Positions 7,357 to 16,399 of a DNA stretch of 52,300 bases are shown piece by piece. The first letter of the stretch is position 1, and every line of letters starts with the position of its first letter. Origin of the DNA: Chryseobacterium gleum (GTDB lineage: Bacteria > Bacteroidota > Bacteroidia > Flavobacteriales > Flavobacteriaceae). The translations under genes were made by a program, and so were the position numbers. The notes beneath the pieces were generated by a model. It worked only from the letters and a program-made list of their open reading frames with translations. It did not search any database and was not told the origin of the DNA. Location: NCBI GenBank assembly GCA_945897915.1, contig CAMDGB010000013.1, forward strand, positions 1 to 52,300. Reading direction: 5' to 3'.

Positions 7357-9030
7357 TTGAGAAAATATTTGTATGCTGCCGTTTTGGTGTTTTCTATATG
7401 GTTTGGGAATGCTCAAATTACTAATCAACCCATTGCACCTTCAAATCCTAATGGGATAAAAATTTTACATTCTGATTTTATAGATAAAAATCAAAATGAA
7501 ATTCCAGGTGCCATTATTTTTACGGGAAATGTTCAAGTGCAACATAATGGCGTACTAATTAATTGTAATAAAGCCTATCATTATACCGATGAAGATTATG
7601 TAAAAGCATTTGGAAACGTAATATTAAACCAAGGCGATACCATTGTAATGAATAGCCGATATGCAGAATACAACGGAAAAACGCTTCAAGCATTTGCAAC
7701 TGGAAATGTTAATTTGCGTTCGCCCGATTCTAATTTAACAACGGATACGATTAACTTTGACAGAAATAAACAAGAGGCGTATTTTAAAAGTTGGGGAACT
7801 ATTATAAATAAAGAAAATACTTTAAAAAGTAAATTTGGAAAATATATTATAACATCAAAAAAATACGTTTTCAAAATGGCTGTAACGGTTGTAAATCCGG
7901 AAGTTACTATTAAAACCAATAATTTAGATTTTTACGACAATTCAGGTCACGCCTATGTTTACGGACCAAGTACGATTACTAGTAAAGATAATGTGATTAA
8001 CACTACAAATGCTTTTTACGACACCAAAAATGATGTTGGAAGACTTCTAGATAAATCCAATATCGTTTACAACAATAGGAAAGTAGAAGGAGATATTATC
8101 AATTACGACCGAAAGAAAAATTTCGCAAAAGCTACCAATAATGTAAAAATTACGGATACAATTAACAATATGATTGCTACCGGACATTACGCAGAACTAT
8201 ACCGAAATATCGGAGGCACCAAAAAAGATTCGATGTTTATAACAAAAAAAGCGTTAGTAAAAACCTTGGTTGAAAAAGATACTATGTATTTACATGGAAA
8301 AAAAATATTGGTCACGGGACCGCAAGAAGATAGAACGATTAGAGCTTTCAACAATGTGCGGTTTTTTAAAACCGATATGAGTGGAAAATGTGATTCGATT
8401 CATTCTAATAATAAAACACAACTCACAAAACTTATAGGAAGACCTGTAGTTTGGAATGCAGATAACCAAATGACAGGTGATGTAATTCATCTAATAGGCA
8501 ATAATAAAACTGAAAAACTCGATTCGTTAAAAATACTCAATAATGCCTTTTTAGTTCAAAAAGACACTATTGGAGAAGACAATTTCAATCAAGTGAAAGG
8601 ACAATTTTTGTACGGTAAGTTTAGAGATAATAAATTATACGAAGTAGATTTGATAAAAAATACAGAAAAAATCTATTTTATGTATAACGATGAAAATGAA
8701 ATGGTTGGCATCGACAAAGGTGTTTCGAGTAGTATAAATATGCAATTAGAAGATAATAAAATTTTAGAATTAACTTCTTTTAAACAAATATTAAGTGATA
8801 CCTATCCAGACAAAGAATTTCCAAAAAACGCAAGACGACTCCGAGGTTTTATTTGGCGAATAGACGAAAAAATAAATACTCTTGAAGATATTTTTCCAGA
8901 TGAAGAAAAAGCCATCGACGAGAAAGTGAAAACCGAAACCAAAAAGAAAGAAAAAGAAGAGAAAAAACCAATGTCCGTTCTAAAAGAAACAACGGATTAT
9001 GGGAAAAAAGTGAAAAGTAAAAAGAAGTAA
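7357..9030 (+). CDS. OstA/LptA-like periplasmic LPS-transport protein
   Basis: A 557-residue exported protein with a signal peptide (RKYLYAAVLVFSIWFGNAQ, cut near residue 20). The body is a run of beta-jellyroll repeats typical of OstA/LptA: GAIIFTGNVQVQHNGVLINC, KAFGNVILNQGDTIVMNS, ATGNVNLRSPDSNLTTDT and a C-terminal half with ATNNVKITDTINNMIATG. By family knowledge it would bridge or chaperone LPS from inner to outer membrane; Bacteroidota versions are longer than E. coli LptA. The last ~55 residues are charged and lysine-rich. I chose the TTG at 7357 because it starts exactly at the signal peptide and no ATG lies near. Confidence 0.85.
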   Translation: MRKYLYAAVLVFSIWFGNAQITNQPIAPSNPNGIKILHSDFIDKNQNEIPGAIIFTGNVQVQHNGVLINCNKAYHYTDEDYVKAFGNVILNQGDTIVMNSRYAEYNGKTLQAFATGNVNLRSPDSNLTTDTINFDRNKQEAYFKSWGTIINKENTLKSKFGKYIITSKKYVFKMAVTVVNPEVTIKTNNLDFYDNSGHAYVYGPSTITSKDNVINTTNAFYDTKNDVGRLLDKSNIVYNNRKVEGDIINYDRKKNFAKATNNVKITDTINNMIATGHYAELYRNIGGTKKDSMFITKKALVKTLVEKDTMYLHGKKILVTGPQEDRTIRAFNNVRFFKTDMSGKCDSIHSNNKTQLTKLIGRPVVWNADNQMTGDVIHLIGNNKTEKLDSLKILNNAFLVQKDTIGEDNFNQVKGQFLYGKFRDNKLYEVDLIKNTEKIYFMYNDENEMVGIDKGVSSSINMQLEDNKILELTSFKQILSDTYPDKEFPKNARRLRGFIWRIDEKINTLEDIFPDEEKAIDEKVKTETKKKEKEEKKPMSVLKETTDYGKKVKSKKK

Positions 9031-9067
9031 ATTCCAACACCTTTAACCCTTAATCTAAAACCAAAAA
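9031..9067 (+). repeat. degenerate 7-nt periodic leader
   Basis: The whole gap before the aminotransferase ATG divides into 7-base units (ATTCCAA, CACCTTT, then AACCCTT, AATCTAA, AACCAAA) plus two A residues. It resembles the leaders at 46716-46769 and, on the minus strand, at 41490-41521. Confidence 0.5.
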
Positions 9068-10258
9068 ATGCTAAACGATTTTTTCAAATATCAAGCACAA
9101 ACTACTCCTCATCCATTAGCTATGGAAATTTCATATGCTAAAGGTTCTTATATTTACGACACTTCTGGAAATAAATATTTAGATTTTGTAGCGGGTGTTT
9201 CGGCATGTAGTTTAGGACATCAAAATGAGCGCGTAAACAATGCCATAAAAAACCAATTAGACAAATATTCTCACGTTATGGTATACGGCGAATATGCCCA
9301 ACATCCAGCAACTGAATATTGTAAATTATTAGCCGAACATCTACCCTATCCATTGAAAAAAACGTATTTGGTAAATTCGGGTACCGAAGCTACTGAAGGC
9401 GCATTAAAATTAGCTCGAAGAGTTACAGGAAGAAGTCAATTCATCTCTTGCCATAATGCTTACCATGGAAATACAATGGGAAGTTTAAGTGTCATGGGTT
9501 TTGAAGAGCGCAAACAAGTATTCAGACCATTACTTCCGGATGTCGATTTCATTACATTTAATAACGAAGAAGACATACAGAAAATCACAACAAAAACGGC
9601 AGGAATCATCTTAGAATCTATTCAAGGTGGTGCGGGTTTTATTCAACCTCAAAACGATTTTCTAAAAAAAGTTCGTGCACGTTGTACAGAAGTTGGCGCA
9701 ATGCTAATTATAGACGAAATTCAACCCGGATTTGGTCGTACCGGAAAATTATTCGGTTTTGAAAACTACGATTGCATTCCAGATGTTTTAGTCATCGGAA
9801 AAGGTATGGGCGGCGGCATGCCTGTTGGCGCGTTTGTTGCTTCAGAAGCGCATATGGATTTATTAAACGACAATCCGAAATTGGGACATATCACTACTTT
9901 TGGCGGACATCCAGTAATTTCAGCGGCTTGTTTGGCCACTTTGCAAGAAATTACCGAAACCAATTTAATAGCGGAAACCTTAGAAAAAGAAATTCTTTTC
10001 AGAAAATTATTGGTGCACCCTTTGATAACAGAAGTTCGTGGAAAAGGATTGATGCTGGCTGCAATGACAAAAAATTCAAATATTACTAACGAAGTTATTT
10101 TGCGATGTCACAAACGTGGTTTAATATTATTTTGGTTGTTATTTGAAGGAACAGCCGTCAGAATTACCCCGCCATTAACCATTTCCAATGAAGAAATTGA
10201 GGAAGGTTGTCAATTATTACTAGAAGTTATGGACGAAATATTGACTTTAAACCTTTAA
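9068..10258 (+). CDS. class III PLP-dependent aminotransferase (acetylornithine/aspartate aminotransferase-like)
   Basis: A 396-residue fold-type I enzyme. The cofactor lysine is K245 in VLVIGKGMGGGMPVGAF; D216 in LIIDEIQPGFGRTG contacts the pyridine nitrogen, and VNSGTEATEGALKLARR binds the phosphate. GITGxxP is replaced by the usual TFGGHPVISAACLATL. Such enzymes move amino groups from omega-amino acids such as acetylornithine or ornithine to 2-oxoglutarate. No arginine-pathway genes are adjacent, so the substrate is open. It is 37 bases downstream of the OstA-like gene. Confidence 0.88.
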   Translation: MLNDFFKYQAQTTPHPLAMEISYAKGSYIYDTSGNKYLDFVAGVSACSLGHQNERVNNAIKNQLDKYSHVMVYGEYAQHPATEYCKLLAEHLPYPLKKTYLVNSGTEATEGALKLARRVTGRSQFISCHNAYHGNTMGSLSVMGFEERKQVFRPLLPDVDFITFNNEEDIQKITTKTAGIILESIQGGAGFIQPQNDFLKKVRARCTEVGAMLIIDEIQPGFGRTGKLFGFENYDCIPDVLVIGKGMGGGMPVGAFVASEAHMDLLNDNPKLGHITTFGGHPVISAACLATLQEITETNLIAETLEKEILFRKLLVHPLITEVRGKGLMLAAMTKNSNITNEVILRCHKRGLILFWLLFEGTAVRITPPLTISNEEIEEGCQLLLEVMDEILTLNL

Positions 10259-10314
10259 AACACACTTTTTATATTTTTATAATTGATTTTTGATATTTAA
10301 AAATGTTAATTAAA

Positions 10315-10346
10315 TTGTTCAAAAGATACACTTGGCAAAGAATTTG
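10315..10346 (+). promoter_or_regulatory. possible promoter of the TPR gene
   Basis: TTG (10315-10317), 21 bases, then AGAATTTG (10339-10346), one mismatch from TAnnTTTG. It is the best match in the 140-base gap after the aminotransferase gene. Confidence 0.35.
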
Positions 10347-10398
10347 CTAACGTTAAATTACGTAATTTTATTACTGTAACTTTTAAAAAGTTGTTGCT

Positions 10399-11799
10399 AT
10401 GAATATGAGCTATAATGAAGAAGAAGAGGAAAACAATTTATCTCTATCTAAATTTGAATCGATGCTAAAAACCAACAAAGTTTTTTTCTTTGATTCGGAA
10501 GAATTTGAAGACATTGTTTTACACTATATGGACACGGGACGAATCAATTTAGCAAAAAAAGCGCTACGATTGGGTTTGGAACAACATCCAAAATCTAATG
10601 GATTGAAGCTAGTTCATGTTGAATTATTAATTTATGAAGACAAAATTGAACAAGCCGAAAAGATCTTGAACGAAATCGCCTTGTTAGAACCTACAAATGA
10701 AGAAGTTTTTATTCAACGTGCCAACATTTGTTCTAAGAGAGACCAACACGAAAAAGCCATCGAACATTTACAAATTGCGCTTCGCTACACTGATGATGAA
10801 GCCGATATTTATTCAATGATTGGCATGGAATATCTATTTATGGATAGCTTAGAACTAGCAAAAGAAAACTTCATTTTATGCTTAGAAAATGACGAAGAAG
10901 ATTTTTCTGCTTTATACAACGTAGTATACTGTTTTGATTTTTTAGACCAAAATCAGGATGCCATTGAATATTTAGAAAAATTTATTAATAAAAATCCATA
11001 TAGTGAAGTCGCGTGGCATCAAATTGGACGTCAATTTTATGCTTTAAAAAATTATGAAAAAGCCGTTTGGGCCTTTGATTATGCTTGCATTATTGATGAA
11101 GGTTTTTTAGGCGCTTTCTTAGAAAAAGCAAAATCATTAGAAAGACTCCAGCGATACCAAGAAGCAATTGATTGCTATTTAATTACAATTGAATTAGACG
11201 ATCCAACATCTTTTGCTTATTTACGCATTGGAAAATGTTATGAAAAACTTGGTAATACAGAACAAGCACTTATTTTTTACTTAAAAACTGTTCACGAAGA
11301 TCCTTTGTTAGATAAAGCTTGGCTAACTATAACTGATTTTTACATCAAACAAGAAAATTACCAAAAATCATTATACTATATAAATAAAGCTATTGGAATT
11401 GATGGTGAAAACCCACTATATTGGAGACGTTATGCTACTATAAATCAATATCTAAATTTCTTTGAAGAAGCAGAAGAAGGCTATAGAAAAGCATTTGAAA
11501 ATGGCGATGTAGCATTAGAAAATTTTATTTCATGGAGCGATGTTTTGTACGTTTTAGGCGAAGTAAACGCTGCATTCGAAATATTAAATCAAGCTAAAGA
11601 ATTGTATCCAAATGAAGCTGAGATTTTATATCGTTTAGTAGGCTTGTTTTATAATATTGAAGAAGAATCAAACGCCATTGCTGCGTTACATGTTGCCTTA
11701 GCAGCAGATTTTGATAAAAATTACATTTTAAAAGATGCTTTTCCAAACGTTTGGGAATGCAAATCTGTACAAAATAGCATTAAAAAACATACCTTATAA
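10399..11799 (+). CDS. tetratricopeptide-repeat protein
   Basis: A 466-residue, strongly acidic protein without signal peptide or membrane segment. After an acidic start (YNEEEEENN) it consists of about ten TPR helix pairs from residue ~35 to the C-terminus, e.g. RINLAKKALRLGLEQHPKSN, KAIEHLQIALRYTDDEADIY, KAVWAFDYACIIDEGFLGAF and KSLYYINKAIGIDGENPLYW. TPR stacks bind partner proteins; no catalytic domain is attached and the partner is unknown. The next gene (DedA family) begins 8 bases after its stop, suggesting an operon continuing to aroE. Confidence 0.9.
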   Translation: MNMSYNEEEEENNLSLSKFESMLKTNKVFFFDSEEFEDIVLHYMDTGRINLAKKALRLGLEQHPKSNGLKLVHVELLIYEDKIEQAEKILNEIALLEPTNEEVFIQRANICSKRDQHEKAIEHLQIALRYTDDEADIYSMIGMEYLFMDSLELAKENFILCLENDEEDFSALYNVVYCFDFLDQNQDAIEYLEKFINKNPYSEVAWHQIGRQFYALKNYEKAVWAFDYACIIDEGFLGAFLEKAKSLERLQRYQEAIDCYLITIELDDPTSFAYLRIGKCYEKLGNTEQALIFYLKTVHEDPLLDKAWLTITDFYIKQENYQKSLYYINKAIGIDGENPLYWRRYATINQYLNFFEEAEEGYRKAFENGDVALENFISWSDVLYVLGEVNAAFEILNQAKELYPNEAEILYRLVGLFYNIEEESNAIAALHVALAADFDKNYILKDAFPNVWECKSVQNSIKKHTL

Positions 11800-11807
11800 G
11801 CCAATTC

Positions 11808-12452
11808 ATGGAAATTATTGACTTTTTATTGCATTTTTTAAAAGATCCTTTAACCGTAATTACACAATTAATTGACCAATATAATACACTAATTTATTTT
11901 ATTTTATTTCTAGTTGTATTTATTGAAACTGGTTTTGTAATAATGCCATTATTACCAGGTGACTCAATGCTTTTTGCAATTGGAGTAATAGCAGCAACTA
12001 CGGGAAAATTAAGTTTAATAATCATTATTCCTCTGCTAATTCTTGCAGCCTTACTGGGCGATAATTTAAATTATTTTGTAGGACATAAATTTGGGGAATT
12101 AATAAAAGAAAAAAAGAAAATTCTATTCCTGAAAAGAGAATATATTGAAAAAACAGAAGTTTTCTTTGAAAAAAATGGAGGAAAAGCAGTAATAATGGCC
12201 CGTTTTGTTCCAATAGTTAGAACAATTGCACCTTTTGTAGCAGGAGCAGGAAGCATGAAGTATAAAAATTACATTATCAATTGTATTTTAGGTGCCGTAC
12301 TTTGGGTTGCCGGAATTACACTTTTAGGCTATTTTTTAGGGCAATTTGAGGTGGTGAAAAACAATTTTGAAAAACTAGTTTTAGGAATTATTTTAGTTTC
12401 TGTATTGCCGATTTTTATTAAAATTTTTAAATCCAAATTTAATAAATCGTAG
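11808..12452 (+). CDS. DedA-family membrane protein
   Basis: A 214-residue polytopic membrane protein. The diagnostic DedA motifs are present: PLLPGDSMLFAIGVIAA, LGDNLNYFVGHKFGE and the amphipathic loop ARFVPIVRTIAPFVAGAGSM, with further hydrophobic segments near residues 25-50, 70-90, 135-170 and 185-205. Known members move undecaprenyl phosphate or phospholipids across the inner membrane and help maintain membrane potential; the substrate of this one cannot be read from sequence. It is packed between the TPR gene (8 bases) and aroE (5 bases). Confidence 0.92.
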   Translation: MEIIDFLLHFLKDPLTVITQLIDQYNTLIYFILFLVVFIETGFVIMPLLPGDSMLFAIGVIAATTGKLSLIIIIPLLILAALLGDNLNYFVGHKFGELIKEKKKILFLKREYIEKTEVFFEKNGGKAVIMARFVPIVRTIAPFVAGAGSMKYKNYIINCILGAVLWVAGITLLGYFLGQFEVVKNNFEKLVLGIILVSVLPIFIKIFKSKFNKS

Positions 12453-12457
12453 CGAAA

Positions 12458-13216
12458 ATGAATTATAAATCACAAAAAAAGCAACGCAAGTTTGGACTTA
12501 TAGGTGAAAATATAAGTTATTCCTTTTCAAAAAAATACTTCTCCGAGAAATTCATAAATAATCATTTTCACAACTGTGAATATGAAAATTATGATATTGA
12601 AAATATAAAAGAATTTACTGAAATTATCGATAAAACTAAAGGGCTAGTTGGTCTAAATATTACAATACCTTACAAAGAATCTATTCTTCCTTTTTTACAT
12701 AAAATTTCAAAAAACGCAAAAAAAATTGGCGCGGTAAACTGTATCTCTATTTCCAAAAACAAAAAATTAAGAGGTTACAATACCGATTTTTATGGGTTTA
12801 AAAAATCAATCCAACCCCTATTAAAAAAGCATCACAAAAAAGCATTAATTTTAGGAACAGGAGGTGCTAGCAAAGCTGTTGCTTTTGCCCTAAAAAAACT
12901 AAATATCGAATTTGATTTTGTATCTCGAAATCCTTCGGAATATGAAATTGGATACAAGGAAATAAATGCAGCTATTTTTATCGAATATCAAATCATAATT
13001 AATACCACACCACTTGGAACATTTCCAAATATTTCTGAATCACCAAAATTAGATTATTCCTTATTTACAGCCAAACACATCGCTTTTGATTTGGTATACA
13101 ACCCAGAAGAAAGTGCTTTTTTAAAAAAGGCAAAAAAATCAGGAGCTACCACAAAAAATGGTTACGAAATGTTAATTAATCAGGCAGAAAAAGCTTGGTT
13201 AATCTGGAACAAATAA
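12458..13216 (+). CDS. aroE: shikimate dehydrogenase
   Basis: Reduces 3-dehydroshikimate to shikimate with NADPH in aromatic amino-acid synthesis. The 252 residues show all landmarks: GLNITIPYKESI with the catalytic lysine, KIGAVNCIS, GYNTDFYGF with the substrate-binding aspartate, the NADP loop LILGTGGASKAVAFAL, NTTPLGTFPN, FDLVYNPEESAFL and NGYEMLINQAEKAW. The N-terminus is preceded by ten extra residues rich in Lys/Gln (MNYKQHLE-like start absent; it reads MNYKSQKKQRKF). It is the last gene of the TPR-DedA-aroE run. The pathway partner aroK lies elsewhere in the window, at 34976-35491. Confidence 0.95.
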   Translation: MNYKSQKKQRKFGLIGENISYSFSKKYFSEKFINNHFHNCEYENYDIENIKEFTEIIDKTKGLVGLNITIPYKESILPFLHKISKNAKKIGAVNCISISKNKKLRGYNTDFYGFKKSIQPLLKKHHKKALILGTGGASKAVAFALKKLNIEFDFVSRNPSEYEIGYKEINAAIFIEYQIIINTTPLGTFPNISESPKLDYSLFTAKHIAFDLVYNPEESAFLKKAKKSGATTKNGYEMLINQAEKAWLIWNK

Positions 13217-13245
13217 CATTTAATTTGATATTTTAGTACAATTTC

Positions 13246-13276
13246 TTTGTACTTTCCTCCTCTTTTGGTATCTTCG
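13246..13276 (+). promoter_or_regulatory. promoter of the DUF349 gene
   Basis: TTTG (13246-13249), 19 bases, then TATCTTCG (13269-13276), one mismatch from TAnnTTTG. The start codon at 13301 lies 24 bases on. Confidence 0.55.
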
Positions 13277-13300
13277 AGCCCTTAACTTAAGCATTATAAC

Positions 13301-15262
13301 ATGTTAGAAGAATTGAATGATAACCTGCAACAAGCAGATGGACAAGAAGAAACAACTTCAATTGAAAACCACGCACCTATTTCAGATGAAAATGAATTAG
13401 AAAGTCAAGTTTTAGAAGTATCTGATACTGAAACGGTTTCACAAATTTTAGAAGAAGAAACAACCGTTTCTGCACAAGATGAAATAGATAATCATTTAGC
13501 TGAAGCTAGTGAAGATGGCTCTATTGATTCCGATTTAGAGATTGAAGTAAAAGAGTACGAAAGTCTTTCATTAGAAGAATTAGTTACTGAATTGGCCACA
13601 TTTGTTGGTCATGAAAAAGCATTAGTTTACAAAAATCAAATTGAAGATGTCAAAAAAGCATTTTTAAATCAATTTAACCAGTTAATTGAAGAAAAAAGGA
13701 TTGCCTTTTACGCTGAAAATGAAACTTCTACGGAATTTGAATATCATTTCCCAATAAAAGTAAAATTTGATCAGTTATTAGATACTTTTCGTAACAAAAA
13801 AAATACGAATTTTAAAAATATTGAAAATCAATTAAAAAATAATTTAACAGAGAAAACAGCATTAATAGAAGAATTAAAAGCATTAATTGCTAGTACTGAT
13901 TCTAATATTTCAGAAATGTTTAAAAAATTCAACGACATTAGAGAACGTTGGAAAAACTCTGGAGCCATACCAAAAGACAAATACAATTTAGTTTGGAATA
14001 ATTTTCATTTTCATGTTGATAGATTTTACGAAATTGTTCATTTAGATAGAGAAATTAGAGACGCTGATTTTAAGAATAATTTAGAGCAGAAGTTAGAAAT
14101 TATTGCAAAAGCTAAACTTTTAGTTGAGCAACCAGATCTGACCAAATCTTTCAGAGAATTACAGTTATTACACCGTATTTGGAAAGAAGAAATAGGACCT
14201 GTTGACAAAGAAAATAGAGAAAAAATTTGGCAAGAATTTAGCGAAATAACAAAAATTCTTCACGACAAACGAGAAGCGTTAGCCGGACAATTTAAAGAAC
14301 AAGAACAAGAAAATTTAACTCGAAAAAACGAAATTATTGCTGAAGTAAATGTATTAAGCACTGTAAAAGTGAATAATCACGCTGAGTGGCAAAATCAAAT
14401 TGTAAAATTAGAAGCGTTACGTGATGCGTTCTTTAAAGCCGGACGTGTGCCAGCAGAAGCGACTGAAGTTACTTGGAGTAACTTTAAAAATTCCGTTCGT
14501 GCTTTTAATGCTACAAAAAATTCATTTTATAAAGATATAAAAAACGAACAAAATCGCAATTTAGAGTTGAAATTAGCCTTAATTGAGAAAGCAAAATCTT
14601 ATATTGACACAGAAGATTTTGATGCTACAACTCCCATTATGAAACAAGTTCAAGAAGAATGGAAAAAAGTTGGTCATGTACCAAGAAAACTTTCTGATGA
14701 AATATGGGAAACGTTCAAAAAAACTTGTAATGCTTATTTTGACAGATTACACGATTCAAGAAAAGAAGAAATTGGCGTAGAAGTTGAAGCCTTTGAAAAG
14801 AAAAAAGAATATTTAGAAATTTTACGTGCTTTTGAACTTGTAGGAGATCATAAAACAGATTTAGACGCTATTAAAGTACATATTGCCGCATGGAAAGAAT
14901 TTGGTAAAGTGCCACAAAATCGTCGTCATATTGAAGGAAAATTCAATAAAATTTTAGATGCTTTATTTGAAAAACTAAGCTTGTCTAAAAAAGACTCTGA
15001 AATGATGAAATTTAGCAACCGTTTAGATCAACTTTCGGAAGTAAACGACCAAAGAGCAATTGCTAACGAACAAATTTTTATGAGAAGGAAAATTGACGAA
15101 TTGAATAATGAAATCAACCAATTAGAAAACAATATTGGTTTTTTTAGTAACAACAAAAAAGGAGAAAATCCATTTTTGAAAGAAGTACAAAAAAATATTG
15201 AAAAACATAAAGAGGAATTACAAACTTGGAAAGACAAACTGAAAAAGTTGAATAGTATTTAA
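13301..15262 (+). CDS. DUF349-domain protein
   Basis: A 653-residue cytoplasmic protein. The first ~90 residues are acidic and probably disordered. From residue ~125 on there are about five copies of the DUF349 unit, each a helical stretch with a conserved Trp near 'ERWKNSGAIPKDKYNLVWNN', e.g. ELQLLHRIWKEEIGPV, QVQEEWKKVGHVPRKLSDEI and HIAAWKEFGKVPQNRRH. The C-terminus is coiled coil (ELNNEINQLENNIGFFSNN). DUF349 repeats are widespread in Bacteroidota but have no settled function. It has its own promoter and terminator, so it is monocistronic. Confidence 0.9.
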   Translation: MLEELNDNLQQADGQEETTSIENHAPISDENELESQVLEVSDTETVSQILEEETTVSAQDEIDNHLAEASEDGSIDSDLEIEVKEYESLSLEELVTELATFVGHEKALVYKNQIEDVKKAFLNQFNQLIEEKRIAFYAENETSTEFEYHFPIKVKFDQLLDTFRNKKNTNFKNIENQLKNNLTEKTALIEELKALIASTDSNISEMFKKFNDIRERWKNSGAIPKDKYNLVWNNFHFHVDRFYEIVHLDREIRDADFKNNLEQKLEIIAKAKLLVEQPDLTKSFRELQLLHRIWKEEIGPVDKENREKIWQEFSEITKILHDKREALAGQFKEQEQENLTRKNEIIAEVNVLSTVKVNNHAEWQNQIVKLEALRDAFFKAGRVPAEATEVTWSNFKNSVRAFNATKNSFYKDIKNEQNRNLELKLALIEKAKSYIDTEDFDATTPIMKQVQEEWKKVGHVPRKLSDEIWETFKKTCNAYFDRLHDSRKEEIGVEVEAFEKKKEYLEILRAFELVGDHKTDLDAIKVHIAAWKEFGKVPQNRRHIEGKFNKILDALFEKLSLSKKDSEMMKFSNRLDQLSEVNDQRAIANEQIFMRRKIDELNNEINQLENNIGFFSNNKKGENPFLKEVQKNIEKHKEELQTWKDKLKKLNSI

Positions 15263-15280
15263 TTCTTTATTCATTACATT

Positions 15281-15309
15281 AAAAAGACTGCTAATTGCAG
15301 TCTTTTTTT
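15281..15309 (+). terminator. terminator between the DUF349 gene and convergent ctaA
   Basis: An 11-bp stem (AAAAAGACTGC at 15281-15291 with GCAGTCTTTTT at 15297-15307) with a 5-base loop runs into seven T residues. Its A-rich upstream side means it can also end the minus-strand ctaA transcript. Confidence 0.85.
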
Positions 15310-15349
15310 GTTTTAAATTGTGACAATATAGTTTAGCCACAAATTAAAA

Positions 15350-16366
15350 TTATTTTTTTATAGTTTTATTATTTTCTAAAAGTAAATAAAAATGCAGACT
15401 AAATAAAAATGTCGCCAATACCAAATGTAAAGTCTGACTGCCAAAGGGAAAATCGCCATACACCATAATAACGCCCAAAATAATTTCAAAAATTAAAATT
15501 CGAACCACCCAATTTACTTTTTCGAAACCCAATTGAAGATTTATATTTCTAAGTAGTAAATATAAATTAGCTAAAAGGACAACTATTGAAAAACTTCGGT
15601 GGAAATAAAAAGTGATTTCAGGTTGCAATAACCAAAATGATTTTGGTGCTCCCGATTTTTCAACTGTATCTATAAACTCACGAACATACGTTCCTAAAAC
15701 CACCTGAACTATTGCAAGAAGTAACACAATAATAAGCGTTATACTAAACTTTTTGTCATATTTTCTAACACTATTTTTGGCTGAAACTACATATATAACA
15801 TACAATTGTAAAGCTACGATTAAAAAAGCCGTTAACATGTGAGTAGTAATTTTTACAGGACTTAATACTGAATCAACCACAGTTTTTCCTAACCAAGCTT
15901 GAAAGCCCATCAAAACACAAACCAAAAGAGAATAGACAACTATTTTTTTGTTTTCTTTCCAATAACCAAAAGCGAAAATAAATGTTACAAAGCAGGCAAT
16001 TCCTGCAAAAGCACCAAGCAATCTATTGATGTATTCAATCCAAGTATGTAATGGATTAAAAATAGCATAATCGTGTTTGGTATAGGCTTTCCAATTAGTT
16101 TCAGAAAAAGACGAAGAAGCAGTAAAATCAGATGTTGCTACAAGCAAACCTTCATTTTTAATAATAACTTGGCCTTCATCGTAAGTTTTATTTGGTATAA
16201 ATTCAAGTTCTTTTTGTTCAGTTGGCGGAATATAATATCCGAAGCATTTTGGCCAATCTGGACAACCCATTCCCGATCCCGTCATACGAACTAAAGCACC
16301 AGCAAGTATTACTAAATAAACTAAGACTAAAGCTGTTTTTGCTGTTGTAAGGAAATATTTTTTCAT
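15350..16366 (-). CDS. ctaA: heme A synthase (COX15/CtaA family)
   Basis: A 338-residue integral membrane protein that oxidises the C8 methyl of heme O to give heme A for aa3-type cytochrome oxidase. Features seen are a first helix ending in VILAGALVRMTGSGMGCPDW followed by PKCFGYYIPP (the COX15-type entry motif), HTWIEYINRLLGAFAG, and heme-ligand histidines in ITTHMLTAFL, FYFHRSFSIV and LHLVLATFLFSLHF. About eight membrane segments are recognisable, matching the family. It lies 33 bases downstream of the CCA-adding enzyme on the same strand. Confidence 0.93.
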   Translation of the reverse strand: MKKYFLTTAKTALVLVYLVILAGALVRMTGSGMGCPDWPKCFGYYIPPTEQKELEFIPNKTYDEGQVIIKNEGLLVATSDFTASSSFSETNWKAYTKHDYAIFNPLHTWIEYINRLLGAFAGIACFVTFIFAFGYWKENKKIVVYSLLVCVLMGFQAWLGKTVVDSVLSPVKITTHMLTAFLIVALQLYVIYVVSAKNSVRKYDKKFSITLIIVLLLAIVQVVLGTYVREFIDTVEKSGAPKSFWLLQPEITFYFHRSFSIVVLLANLYLLLRNINLQLGFEKVNWVVRILIFEIILGVIMVYGDFPFGSQTLHLVLATFLFSLHFYLLLENNKTIKK

Positions 16367-16399
16367 TTTTTATGACTGCAGAACTACAGATTAGTTTAT